Position numbers and translations under genes: made by a program. A DNA stretch of 17,422 nt from Castellaniella sp036379515 (lineage in GTDB: Bacteria; Pseudomonadota; Gammaproteobacteria; Burkholderiales; Burkholderiaceae_B). The notes beneath the pieces are model-generated. The model searched no databases. It was given only the letters and a program-made list of their open reading frames with translations, and was not told where the DNA came from. Location of the stretch: the NCBI RefSeq assembly GCF_036379515.1, contig NZ_DASVGN010000035.1, forward strand, positions 1 to 17,422, in the 5' to 3' direction. Shown here one piece after another: positions 1-7,554 of this stretch; within the stretch, counting starts at the first letter, position 1, and every line of letters starts with the position of its first letter.

Positions 1-395
1 AGCCGGGCGTGAGGCGCCTCACGCCGAAACTGTGCCACGACTGAAGCCGCAAACGCAGGCGCCAGGTAATCTGGCGAGCCAATGCGAAACACCTGTTGAC
101 TGCGTGATGGATCGAAAACCTCTTCGGATTCGAGCATCGCATCAATGGCGCCCAGTGCGGAACGCGCGTGCTCCAGGATGTCGAGCGCACGCCCCGTGGG
201 CACCATGCCCCCTTTTTCGCGCACCAGCAGCGGGTCGCCGAAGATCGCGCGCAGATTCTTCAGCGCCACGCTGATGGCCGGCTGCGATTGATTGAGCTTC
301 AAGGCAGTACGCGACACGCTGCGCTCGGCCATCAAAATGCAGAAGACCTTCAGCAAATACGTATCCAGCGTTTCATTTCCGCGCCGCGTCGACAT
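1..395 (-). CDS. LysR-family transcriptional regulator, N-terminal part (C-terminus outside window)
   Basis: The minus strand reads without a stop from an ATG at 395 to the window edge, giving about 131 residues. It begins MSTRRGNETLDTYLLKVF and continues with an N-terminal winged helix-turn-helix. The stretch SVSRTALKLNQSQPAISVAL and the following LRAIFGDPLLVRE-type segment are typical of LysR regulators (recognition helix, then the wing ending in PLLVR). About 90 residues in, the text changes to the start of an effector-binding domain (FRIGSPDYLAPAF). An in-frame ATG at 410 would add five residues; GGAG lies about 8 nt upstream of the 395 start, so I prefer 395. It is divergent from uraD, the classical arrangement for a LysR protein controlling its neighbour, so control of uraD-allA by ureide-pathway intermediates is a reasonable inference. 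The effector is unknown. Confidence 0.88.
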   Translation of the reverse strand, partial: MSTRRGNETLDTYLLKVFCILMAERSVSRTALKLNQSQPAISVALKNLRAIFGDPLLVREKGGMVPTGRALDILEHARSALGAIDAMLESEEVFDPSRSQQVFRIGSPDYLAPAFAASVVAQFRREAPHAR

Positions 396-410
396 GCGTC
401 CGACTCCCAT

Positions 411-535
411 TCGCCCCAATGAGGCATCAGCATATATCGAAACTGCGAATACCGATTATTCAGGCGCACAGCCTTCTTTTGCATTCCGAACCCTCGTAGA
501 CTTGAGGGACTTCGAGCCCAGTGCCCGTCGACGCC
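411..535. promoter_or_regulatory. divergent lysR/uraD intergenic region with dyad elements
   Basis: This is the only non-coding space between the divergent lysR and uraD genes, so it should hold both promoters and the LysR binding site. Two things are visible: a short CCCTC/GAGGG inverted repeat (491-495 and 504-508), and an AT-rich segment near 430-462 with imperfect ATCG...CGAT symmetry that could form part of a T-N11-A type LysR box. I see no convincing -35/-10 pair, so the promoter assignment is by position only. Confidence 0.35.
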
Positions 536-1066
536 ATGAACACAACCACAGCCTCCGTCATGACCCTGACCGAACTTTCTGAACTGCCCCAGGCCGAATT
601 CGCACAAGCGCTGGCGACCATCTTCGAACACTCGCCGTGGATTCCCGAGCGCGCCTGGGCTGCCCGTCCCTTTACGTCTGTGCAGGCCCTGCACAACGCC
701 ATGGTGAACGTCGTGCAACAAGCCAGCCATGCAGAGCAGCTCGCCTTGATCACGGCCCACCCTGAGCTCGCCGGCCGCGAAGCCGCTGCGGGCACGCTCA
801 CGCAAGCCTCGACGCGCGAACAACGCGGCGCCGGCTTGAACGAGTGCAGCCCCGAAGAACTGCAACGCCTGCGCAACCTCAACGCGGCCTACCGCGCGCG
901 CTTCGGCTTCCCGTTCGTCATCGCCGTCAAAGGGCGCAGCCGCTACCAGATCATGGAAGCAATCGAGGAACGCCTGCATAATGACGAACAAGCCGAGCTG
1001 GCCACCTGTCTGGACCAGATCGGGCAGATCACGCGTTTTCGTCTGGACGCACAATTTCCAGACTAG
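536..1066 (+). CDS. uraD: 2-oxo-4-hydroxy-4-carboxy-5-ureidoimidazoline (OHCU) decarboxylase
   Basis: OHCU decarboxylase is the third step of urate oxidation after uricase and 5-hydroxyisourate hydrolase, and makes (S)-allantoin. The protein (176 residues from ATG 536) carries the family signatures in order: TIFEHSPWIPERAW near the N-terminus, HPELAG (H75 from this start), STREQRGAGL (E95), FGFPFVIAVKG, and the helix EAIEERL (R146). His, Glu and Arg at these points match the catalytic residues known for the family. The start is uncertain. A GTG at 521 with GAGGGA about 11 nt upstream would add five residues, and ATG 560 gives the N-terminus closest to typical members (MTLTELSELPQAEF); no start has a strong ribosome binding site. 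allA follows 73 bp downstream. Uricase and 5-hydroxyisourate hydrolase are not in the window. Confidence 0.93.
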   Translation: MNTTTASVMTLTELSELPQAEFAQALATIFEHSPWIPERAWAARPFTSVQALHNAMVNVVQQASHAEQLALITAHPELAGREAAAGTLTQASTREQRGAGLNECSPEELQRLRNLNAAYRARFGFPFVIAVKGRSRYQIMEAIEERLHNDEQAELATCLDQIGQITRFRLDAQFPD

Positions 1067-1103
1067 CCGACCCCAGATTGGGCCGCCCAACCCCTGACTC
1101 ATC

Positions 1104-1123
1104 CCGGTCCGCTCGCGGACCGG
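1104..1123 (+). other. perfect intercistronic hairpin between uraD and allA
   Basis: CCGGTCCG (1104-1111) pairs perfectly with CGGACCGG (1116-1123) around the four-base loop CTCG. No T-run follows, so it is not a standard rho-independent terminator. It lies 16 nt before the allA start, just upstream of the likely TGGAG ribosome binding site. It could stabilise or segment the uraD-allA mRNA, or lower read-through. Confidence 0.5.
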
Positions 1124-1139
1124 TTCGCATGGAGCCCCA

Positions 1140-1661
1140 ATGGCCACTCAAACCCCTATTCGCCTCACGATAGAAACGCTGACACGCGAAGCCTTCGCGC
1201 CCTTTGGCGACGTCATCGAAGCCAGCGACGCGGTTCAGCACTTTCCCATCAACGACGGCAACACCGAGCGCTACCACGATCTCGCGCACATCGACCCCGG
1301 TGCCGACGGCCACGCCATCATGTCGATCTTCCGTGGCCAGCCGCGCAAGCTGCCCTTTGCCATCACCCTGATGGAACGTCACCCCAAGGCCAGCCAGGCC
1401 TTCATTCCTCTGTCCGGGCAACCCTATCTGGTCGTGGTTGCAGATCCCGCCACCACACCCACCGCAGACGATCTGCGCGTGTTCCTGTGCTCCGCGAACC
1501 AGGGCGTGAATTACGCCGCGGGTGTGTGGCACCATCCGCTGCTGGCATTGAACACGGTTTCGGACTTCCTCATCATTGACCGCGCGGGGCCCGGGGACAA
1601 CTGCGATGTCGTGCAGATGGAAGCAGCCAGCGTGATTCCAGCCGTCCCGGTCATGGGCTGA
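1140..1661 (+). CDS. allA: ureidoglycolate lyase
   Basis: This enzyme cleaves (S)-ureidoglycolate to glyoxylate and urea, the last carbon-releasing step of allantoin breakdown. The 173-residue protein has the AllA-family pattern: LTREAFAPFGDVIE at residues 14-27, the central MERHPKASQAFIPL segment, YLVVVADP, and GVNYAAGVWHHPLLAL, the conserved GVWH motif of the cupin-like fold near the active site. Length is slightly above the E. coli enzyme (about 160). ATG 1140 is preceded by TGGAG at a good distance. It sits 73 bp after uraD and before a strong terminator, so uraD-allA looks like a short operon. The glyoxylate produced is the substrate of Gcl, encoded 12 kb downstream. Confidence 0.94.
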   Translation: MATQTPIRLTIETLTREAFAPFGDVIEASDAVQHFPINDGNTERYHDLAHIDPGADGHAIMSIFRGQPRKLPFAITLMERHPKASQAFIPLSGQPYLVVVADPATTPTADDLRVFLCSANQGVNYAAGVWHHPLLALNTVSDFLIIDRAGPGDNCDVVQMEAASVIPAVPVMG

Positions 1662-1719
1662 CGGCTTCGGCAAAGAGAGTCATCGCTCACGCGACCATCC
1701 CCACGCCGAACCAATCGCC

Positions 1720-1746
1720 ACGGGCCCTGCGGGGCCCGTTTCGTTA
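1720..1746 (+). terminator. rho-independent-type terminator after allA
   Basis: ACGGGCCC (1720-1727) and GGGCCCGT (1732-1739) form a perfect 8-bp stem around TGCG, followed by TTCGTTA. The T-tract is interrupted, but the GC-rich stem and position 59 bp after the allA stop fit a transcription terminator. Confidence 0.75.
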
Positions 1747-2096
1747 TATACGTTCTCTCTGAATCCAGCCGAACGAGGCGACCTGTTCAGGGATCTCCCT
1801 GATTGTATTAATTCACCATTCGGTGAAAATAGCGAGGTCTTGCTGATCGTATTGAGCCTGGTATTCCCAAAATGTTCGGGTAACCAGGCGTATCTGGAAG
1901 ATGAATTGCCCAGATCGCCTGCTGCCAATGAACCAACTGGTGAACACATATTCATGTGCATTCAAGGGCTCGAACGCGCATGCAACATGACTATCTGCCG
2001 GATGGCTGACACCCCTGCCACCCAAAACCGCACCGGATGACTGGCACAGAACTGGCACCGAGCGGATTCACTGAACGATCCACGAGGAGACTCTCC
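1747..2096. promoter_or_regulatory. gene-free leader of the tctCBA operon, with several inverted repeats
   Basis: No credible gene lies in this stretch; short open frames here have no family features. It holds at least three inverted repeats. First, TCAGGGA/TCCCTGA (1787-1802, two-base spacer). Second, TTCACC/GGTGAA (1812-1827, loop ATTC), directly after the AT-rich TATTAA at 1806-1811 that could be part of a -10 element. Third, GCCTGGT/ACCAGGC (1856-1862 and 1883-1889). The sequence ACCANNNGGTGAA occurs twice, at 1815-1827 and 1932-1944. The region is the natural place for the operon promoter and an operator, possibly of the TetR protein encoded at 7551. I could not find a convincing -35/-10 pair, and the transcription start is unknown. 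GAGGAG before 2097 is the tctC ribosome binding site. Confidence 0.5.
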
Positions 2097-3104
2097 ATGA
2101 AAAAACGTGTTTTTCTTCAGGCCGCTGCCGCCGCTGCCATCGTCGCCATTGCATTGCCTGCATCTGCTGAAGACTGGAAGCCCACCCACCCCATCAACCT
2201 GATCGTGCCCTGGGCTGCAGGCGGCTCCACCGATCAGGTCACGCGCATCGCGGCTGCCGAGCTGGAAAAGATGCTGGGCCAGACCATCGTAATCGTGAAT
2301 CAGCCAGGCGCTTCAGGCGCCATCGGTACCCGCAATGCCCTGGTTGCTGCCAAAGATGGCTATACCTGGACTGCCGGAGCCGCACAGGACCTGGGCGCCT
2401 ACCAGACGCTGGGGTCATTGGACGCCAGCATCAAGGACTGGCACCTGTTCCTGACCGTCGCCAACGTCTCCGTGCTGGGCGTCAACCCACAGCGCCCCTG
2501 GAAAACGGCCGGTGAGCTGATCGCAGCCATGAAAGCAAAACCGGGGGAAATCAGCGTTGCCACTGCGGGCGTCACCTCGGCAGGACACTCGGCCATGGAC
2601 CGTGTCGTACAAGCCACCGGCGTCAAATACAAAGAAGTCACTTATGACGGAGGCAACCCGGCCGTCCTTTCCACCGTCGCTGGCGAAACCGACCTGACGT
2701 CGCAACTGGCCGTCGAGCAGGCCGACATGATTCGCGGCAAGCGCCTGCGGCCACTCGCCGTCGTGGGCAACAAACCGCTGGATCTGGAAGGCTATGGCAC
2801 GATTCCGCCGCTATCCAACGACGTGCCCAACTTGAAGGCGCCTCTGAACTACTTCGGCATCTTCATCCCGAAGGGCGTGCCCGACAACGTCATCCAGACG
2901 CTGCAAAAGATCTGGGCCGAAAAAATGCCCCAGGATGCCGCCCTGAAGAAATACGCCGCCACCCGAGGCGCCGTCTATGATCCGCTCTACGGCGAAGCTG
3001 CCCAGAAAGCCGTGTTCCCGGCAGTACAGCTCAATGCCTGGAACATCTATGAAAGCGGCAAGGGCAAAGTCTCACCCGACACAGTCGGAATTCCCAAACC
3101 CTGA
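2097..3104 (+). CDS. tctC: tripartite tricarboxylate transporter periplasmic binding protein (TctC/Bug family)
   Basis: This is a periplasmic solute-binding protein that captures a carboxylate and delivers it to the TctAB membrane pair. The 335-residue product starts with a clear Sec signal (MKKR, then an alanine-rich hydrophobic core) with likely cleavage after ASA at residue 24. The mature part has the Bug-family layout: HPINLIVPWAAGGSTDQVTR near residues 30-49, then NQPGASGAIGTRNALVAAKDGYT, which forms the ligand pocket, and later FIPKGVPDNVIQTLQ. ATG 2097 is chosen because it has GAGGAG upstream and starts the signal peptide; the open frame extends 60 bp further upstream without such support. 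It is the first gene of the nine-gene unit and lies next to its own tctB and tctA, unlike the many orphan Bug genes of Alcaligenaceae. The ligand is unknown; neighbours suggest a hydroxy or sugar acid. Confidence 0.93.
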   Translation: MKKRVFLQAAAAAAIVAIALPASAEDWKPTHPINLIVPWAAGGSTDQVTRIAAAELEKMLGQTIVIVNQPGASGAIGTRNALVAAKDGYTWTAGAAQDLGAYQTLGSLDASIKDWHLFLTVANVSVLGVNPQRPWKTAGELIAAMKAKPGEISVATAGVTSAGHSAMDRVVQATGVKYKEVTYDGGNPAVLSTVAGETDLTSQLAVEQADMIRGKRLRPLAVVGNKPLDLEGYGTIPPLSNDVPNLKAPLNYFGIFIPKGVPDNVIQTLQKIWAEKMPQDAALKKYAATRGAVYDPLYGEAAQKAVFPAVQLNAWNIYESGKGKVSPDTVGIPKP

Positions 3105-3112
3105 GGTCTGCC

Positions 3113-3694
3113 ATGAGCCGTCTGGAGCCAAACCAAGGGCCTGAATTGGCCGAGCAGTTCACCGAAGCCGAAGAGCCCGAATCCCCCGCTTCTCCGCTTT
3201 CGGACCTGCACGACTCCATCGGCTGGCTCATCCTCGGTGCAGCGATCCTGATCGCCTCGCTGAAGATGAGCCGGCTGACCGATCAGCACATCAACCCCTA
3301 CACCGTACCGGGGCTGGTGCCTGGCCTCCTGGGCATCGGGATGATGATCGTCGGCGCCATCCTCGGGCTGCGCAGCTGGGAACGCCACCGGCACCAACCC
3401 GAGAGCCCTCACATCCGGTCAGATAAAGACCGCTTGCGAAGCAAACGCGTGCTCCTGGCCGTCATCCTGTGCTGTGGTTACAGCCTGGTCCTCATCGGCC
3501 ATGGGCTGCCGTTCTGGCTCGCTTCATTCATCTACGTCACGGCTTCAATCTTTGCATTCGACCGCATCAGCACCAATCCGGCCAAGCGCAAACTCACCTT
3601 CCGGTCGCTCTTCAAAACCGTGGTGATCGGCATCGGAGCCTCATCGGCCATCTGGCTGATATTCGAAAAGATCTTCCTGGTGCGCCTGCCGTAG
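3113..3694 (+). CDS. tctB: tripartite tricarboxylate transporter small membrane subunit (TctB family)
   Basis: This is the small integral membrane partner of TctA. The 193-residue protein has an acidic, hydrophilic N-terminus (about 35 residues), then hydrophobic segments at roughly 38-55, 65-87, 108-145 (probably two helices) and 165-185. That is the usual four-to-five-helix pattern of the poorly conserved TctB family. Sequence identity alone would be weak evidence; the position, 8 bp after tctC and 30 bp before tctA, makes the call. GAGG lies just upstream of ATG 3113. Confidence 0.88.
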   Translation: MSRLEPNQGPELAEQFTEAEEPESPASPLSDLHDSIGWLILGAAILIASLKMSRLTDQHINPYTVPGLVPGLLGIGMMIVGAILGLRSWERHRHQPESPHIRSDKDRLRSKRVLLAVILCCGYSLVLIGHGLPFWLASFIYVTASIFAFDRISTNPAKRKLTFRSLFKTVVIGIGASSAIWLIFEKIFLVRLP

Positions 3695-3724
3695 CGGTCG
3701 CCGTCCCATTTTGCGAGAATCACC

Positions 3725-5263
3725 ATGCTGCAAGGTTTACAGGATCTGGGCTCGGCCTACCTCAGTTTCATGGAGCCCATGACGCTGCTGTATGCGTTGG
3801 GCGGCGCCTTCGTCGGGCTGGTCATGGGTATCCTGCCAGGGCTTTCAGCCACCCTGGCCATCGCGCTACTCACGACAGTCACCATCAACCTGAAGGGCAA
3901 CGAGGCCATCCTCATCCTGATCTGCTCGTACGTCGGCGCGCTGTATGGGGGTTCACGTACTGCCATTCTCCTGAATATTCCGGGCACGGCCGCCAATGCG
4001 GCATCGTGTGCAGATGGCTTCGCGCTGGCGCAGCGCGGCGAGGCGGGGCGGGCCATCGGCATTGCCACCTCAGGGGCCGTCACCAGTACACTGTTCGGCG
4101 TCATTTTCCTGGCCACACTGGCACCAGCACTCTCCAACATTGCCCTGAAATTCGGTGCCTTCGAATTCTTCTGGCTGGCCCTGTTCGGCGTCACGCTGTC
4201 AGGCAGCATCGTAGGTGGCGATCCCCTGAAAGGCTGGCTGATGGGTCTGGTGGGCCTGTTCCTGGCTCAGGTCGGCGAAGAGAGCCTGTACGCCTACGAT
4301 CGCTTCACCTTCGGCTGGGAAGACCTTGCCGGAGGCATCGCCCTGATCCCCGCTCTGGTCGGCGCGTTCGGCTTGGCCGAGGTGCTGATGGCCTCCTCCA
4401 ACCCCATAGAGCGCAAGGTCCGAGACCTGACCGACTCTGTCCTGCCGCGCTGGCGTGACCTGTTCCAGTACCGCTGGACCGTCATGCGGTCGGGGATCAT
4501 TGGCGTGTTCACAGGTCTGCTGCCCGGGGTGGGTGAAGACGCTGGGTCCTGGGTGTCTTACGCCGCCGCCAAGGCCGTGAGCAAAGAAAAGGAAAAATTC
4601 GGGAAGGGTTCCATCGATGGGCTGATGGCGGCCGAAACCGGCGACATGTCTTCCGTGCCAGGCCACCTGATCCCGGTCCTTTCCCTGGGCGTCCCCGGAT
4701 CGGCTCCTTCGGCCGTCCTCATGGCCGCCATGATCATCCACGGCGTGCAACCCGGCCCCATGCTCATGGTCGAGCACCCGGACTTCATCCTTCACGTAGT
4801 CGCCATGACTACCCTGGCCTCGTTCGCCATCCTGCTTTTCGGCCTCTTCGGCGTGCGACCCATGCTGCAAGTGCTGAAGGTGCCGCGCGACATCCTGATG
4901 CCCATCGTCTTCATGCTCTGCGTCGTCGGCTCATTTGCCGTCGCGTCACGAGTGTTCGACGTGTATGTCATGGTGGCCATCGGCATCGGCGCCTACTTTC
5001 TGCGGCGACGAGGCTATGAAATGGCACCCCTGGTACTCGGTCTCGTGCTCGGCCCCCTGCTGGACAGGAGCCTGCGCCGCGGCCTGGTGCTCTCGGACGG
5101 CAGTCTGGTCCCCTTCTTCACTCGGCCGATCTCCATGGTGCTCGCCACCATCACCATCTTCATGTTCCTGCTGTACGTGCCGCCCTTCCGTGCGGCGCTG
5201 AACCGCGGCTGGGGATTCGTGACCCGTGGCATACGGGGCGCCCTCGGGAAGTCCCATGGCTGA
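3725..5263 (+). CDS. tctA: tripartite tricarboxylate transporter large permease subunit (TctA family)
   Basis: This is the large permease of the tripartite tricarboxylate transporter, a secondary, ion-driven carboxylate importer. The 512-residue length is typical. Conserved TctA motifs appear in order: GILPGLSATLAIALL near residues 36-50, YVGALYGGSRTAILLNIPGTAANAAS with the DGFALAQRGEAGRAIG continuation, GLLPGVGEDAGSWVSYAAAK in the middle (the second half-repeat of the glycine/proline motif), and VPGSAPSAVLMAAMIIHG. About ten to twelve hydrophobic segments are evident. Its stop overlaps the next gene start by 8 nt, so the transporter and the first enzyme are probably translationally coupled. 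That links the imported compound to the enzymes downstream. Confidence 0.95.
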   Translation: MLQGLQDLGSAYLSFMEPMTLLYALGGAFVGLVMGILPGLSATLAIALLTTVTINLKGNEAILILICSYVGALYGGSRTAILLNIPGTAANAASCADGFALAQRGEAGRAIGIATSGAVTSTLFGVIFLATLAPALSNIALKFGAFEFFWLALFGVTLSGSIVGGDPLKGWLMGLVGLFLAQVGEESLYAYDRFTFGWEDLAGGIALIPALVGAFGLAEVLMASSNPIERKVRDLTDSVLPRWRDLFQYRWTVMRSGIIGVFTGLLPGVGEDAGSWVSYAAAKAVSKEKEKFGKGSIDGLMAAETGDMSSVPGHLIPVLSLGVPGSAPSAVLMAAMIIHGVQPGPMLMVEHPDFILHVVAMTTLASFAILLFGLFGVRPMLQVLKVPRDILMPIVFMLCVVGSFAVASRVFDVYVMVAIGIGAYFLRRRGYEMAPLVLGLVLGPLLDRSLRRGLVLSDGSLVPFFTRPISMVLATITIFMFLLYVPPFRAALNRGWGFVTRGIRGALGKSHG

Positions 5264-6134
5264 TGCCGTAAATCCGCAAGCGATGCGCATCGCACTCTGC
5301 AACGAGGTCTTGCAGCCACTGACCTTCCTCGAGCAATGCCGGCTCGCCGCAGCAATGGGCTACGATGCCCTCGAGGTGGCGCCCTTCACGCTCGCAGAGG
5401 ACCCCTTGCAGATCAGCGATACCGAGGCACGGCAATACGCCTGCATCGCACAAGACCACGGGATCGCCATCTCGGGCCTGCACTGGCTGCTGGTGGCACC
5501 CCGGGGCCTCTCGATTTCCAGCGCTGACGCCACACTTCGCGCGCGCACGGCCCGGGCCATGGAACGCATGGTCGAACTCTGTACGCTGCTGGGCGGTACC
5601 TACCTGGTCCACGGCTCGCCGCAGCAACGAGCCACACCCCCAGGGTCCAGCGCCCCAGAGGCCTGGGCGCGTGTCCGCGACTGCCTGAGCCAGGCGGCCC
5701 GGCATGCACAAGCCTGCCACGTTACCTACTGCCTGGAGCCGTTGTCCACCCGCGAGACGGACATCGTCAATACGGTGCAGCAGGCTGTCCAGATGATCTC
5801 TGAAGTCGCCTCACCCGCCCTGAAGACCATGATCGACTGCAGCGCCGCCGGCCAAGTCGAAAACGAAACGCTCCCCGCGCTCGTCCAGCGCTGGGTCCCA
5901 ACCGGCCACATCGCACACGTGCAAGTCAATGATCCCAACCGTCGCGGGCCTGGCCAGGGCACGATGCGCTTTGCGCCCATCCTGCGGTCGCTGGCCGCCC
6001 TGAGGCGCGAAGGCCACTACCACGGAATCATCGCCGTCGAGCCGTTTGACTACGTCCCTGACGGGCCGGGTTGCGCTGCACGCGCCATCGGTTACCTGCG
6101 TGGCGTTCTCGAGGAGATAGAAGATGACGGCTGA
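5256..6134 (+). CDS. sugar phosphate isomerase/epimerase family protein (xylose isomerase-like TIM barrel)
   Basis: This 292-residue protein has the AP-endonuclease-2/xylose isomerase-like TIM-barrel fold. The N-terminal strand (MRIALCNEVL) and AAAMGYDALEVAPFT match family patterns. Four likely divalent metal ligands can be placed: E161 (CLEPLS), D194 (MIDCSA), H221 (HVQVND) and E262 (AVEPFD), the same Glu-Asp-His-Glu set used by ketose 3-epimerases. So isomerisation or epimerisation of a keto or hydroxy-keto sugar or acid is expected; the substrate is not known. ATG 5256 is preferred because GGAAG lies just upstream and it gives an 8-nt overlap with tctA; ATG 5283 is an alternative. It overlaps the next gene by 11 nt (6124-6134). 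It is clearly different from the Hyi protein at 15492 and the isomerase at 10615. Confidence 0.85.
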   Translation: MADAVNPQAMRIALCNEVLQPLTFLEQCRLAAAMGYDALEVAPFTLAEDPLQISDTEARQYACIAQDHGIAISGLHWLLVAPRGLSISSADATLRARTARAMERMVELCTLLGGTYLVHGSPQQRATPPGSSAPEAWARVRDCLSQAARHAQACHVTYCLEPLSTRETDIVNTVQQAVQMISEVASPALKTMIDCSAAGQVENETLPALVQRWVPTGHIAHVQVNDPNRRGPGQGTMRFAPILRSLAALRREGHYHGIIAVEPFDYVPDGPGCAARAIGYLRGVLEEIEDDG

Positions 6135-7554
6135 AGCGCCGCGCCTGAGCATCGAGGCCATCGAACTCTACGAACGGCCCGTCCACCTGCGCCTTCCCTT
6201 CCGCTTTGGCGTGGTGACGCTCACCGAGTGCCCCCAGGCCTTCGCCCGTGTCCGGGTGACCGGCCCCGCGGGCCGCTCTGCGTGGGGGGCGGCGGCCGAA
6301 CTCATGGCGCCCAAGTGGTTCGACAAAAACCTGGATCTCACCAACGAACAGAATTTCCAACAACTACGCACCGTAGTACACAGGGCCAAAGAAGCCTATC
6401 TGTCCGACCGCACTCCCACCACAGCCTTCGGGCATTTCGTCCGCCACCACGACCCGCACGAGAAGGCCTGTGGTCGACTCGGGCTCAACCCGCTGCTGGC
6501 GAACTACGGCCCGGCGCTCCTGGACCGCGCCATCCTGGATGCCCTGTGCCGGCTGCAGGGCGTCTCTTTCTACACTGCGATTCAGGCCAATCAAGCAGGA
6601 ATCGATGAATCTCACCCCCAGTTTGCGGGCCTGGAGCTTCCGCAGCTGCTGCGCAGCTTGCACCCCGCGGCCTCCATCGAGGCACGCCACACAGTTGGCC
6701 TGTTGGACGCCATCACGGCTCAAGACATCACGCACCGCGTGGACGACGGCTTGCCCGAAACACTGGAAGAAGTCGTCGCCACCTACGGCCACCGCTGGTT
6801 CAAGCTCAAGGTGAGCGGCAAGCTGCAGGCAGACGTCACACGGCTCACCGCCATTGCTGCCGTCCTGGACCGACGCCAGGCGCCCTACTTCGTCTCACTC
6901 GATGGCAACGAACAATACGCCAGCGCGGCCGAAGTCGCCGAACTTCTGGCTGCGATCCGTGCAACCCCCAAGCTGGCGCGCCTCTGGTCATCCGTGGCAT
7001 TCATCGAGCAACCCATTTCTCGCCTGCACGCACTCGACTCGGACCTGCACCAGACACCCCTTGAAAGGCCTGTCATCATCGATGAGTCAGACGGCCCCCT
7101 GGATGCTTTCGTGCAGGCACGGGCCCGGGGATACGCTGGCGTATCGTCCAAGACCTGCAAGGGGATTTATCGTTCGCTGCTCAATCTCGGCCGCTGCACT
7201 GCCTGGAATCGCACACAGCACGACACGCACTATTTCATGTCGGCCGAAGACCTGACGACACAGGCAGGGCTCGCCGTGCAGCAAGATCTCGCCCTGGTCA
7301 ACCTGCTGGGCATTACCCACGTCGAGCGCAATGGTCATCATTACGTCGACGGCATGGCGGCCCAACCCCCCGCCGAACAGCAAGCGTTTCTGCAGGCCCA
7401 TTCCGATCTGTATGAGTACAGCCACGAAGCAGTGCATCTTGCCATCCAGGGCGGTCGCATCCACCTGGATTCCCTGGCCTGTGTAGGCTACGCCAGTGGG
7501 GCACAACCCGATTTTTCGGCGATGGCGCCAATGGGCAAGGGGATCGACGCATGA
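6124..7554 (+). CDS. enolase-superfamily enzyme (mandelate racemase/muconate lactonizing type)
   Basis: Members abstract a proton next to a carboxylate using Mg2+ and catalyse racemisation, dehydration or lactonisation. A complete active-site set is visible: the KxK motif K227-L-K229 (WFKLK), metal ligands D260 (SLDGNEQ), E295 (FIEQP) and D320 (IIDES), and a second catalytic lysine K343 (SSKTCK). The E295-D320-K343 spacing matches the muconate lactonizing enzyme pattern, with lysines on both faces. The protein is 476 residues, about 100 more than usual. Extra sequence lies in the N-terminal capping region (about residues 60-190) and the C-terminus, so specificity is probably unusual. It starts by overlapping the upstream isomerase by 11 nt and ends in an ATGA overlap with the TetR gene. 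An acid-sugar dehydratase or epimerase role is inferred from context; the substrate is unknown. Confidence 0.86.
   Translation: MTAEAPRLSIEAIELYERPVHLRLPFRFGVVTLTECPQAFARVRVTGPAGRSAWGAAAELMAPKWFDKNLDLTNEQNFQQLRTVVHRAKEAYLSDRTPTTAFGHFVRHHDPHEKACGRLGLNPLLANYGPALLDRAILDALCRLQGVSFYTAIQANQAGIDESHPQFAGLELPQLLRSLHPAASIEARHTVGLLDAITAQDITHRVDDGLPETLEEVVATYGHRWFKLKVSGKLQADVTRLTAIAAVLDRRQAPYFVSLDGNEQYASAAEVAELLAAIRATPKLARLWSSVAFIEQPISRLHALDSDLHQTPLERPVIIDESDGPLDAFVQARARGYAGVSSKTCKGIYRSLLNLGRCTAWNRTQHDTHYFMSAEDLTTQAGLAVQQDLALVNLLGITHVERNGHHYVDGMAAQPPAEQQAFLQAHSDLYEYSHEAVHLAIQGGRIHLDSLACVGYASGAQPDFSAMAPMGKGIDA

Noticed and set aside
350..1147. 265-codon minus-strand open frame opposite uraD
   Set aside because: It is antisense to uraD and overlaps the partial LysR start in another frame; there are no recognisable domains.
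1720..1746. Possible attachment site or dispersed repeat at the GC-rich palindrome
   Set aside because: It is fully explained as the terminator of uraD-allA, and no second copy is seen in the window.
2037..2096. Upstream extension of the tctC reading frame
   Set aside because: The Sec signal peptide begins at ATG 2097 directly after GAGGAG; the extra 20 residues would hide it.
1680..2189. Several short open frames (66-93 codons) in the tctC leader
   Set aside because: No family resemblance and no good ribosome binding sites, and they conflict with each other and with the tctC start; the region looks regulatory.
3469..4458. 329-codon open frame on the plus strand in another frame
   Set aside because: It overlaps tctB and tctA out of frame; the Arg/His-rich translation has no membrane segments or family features.
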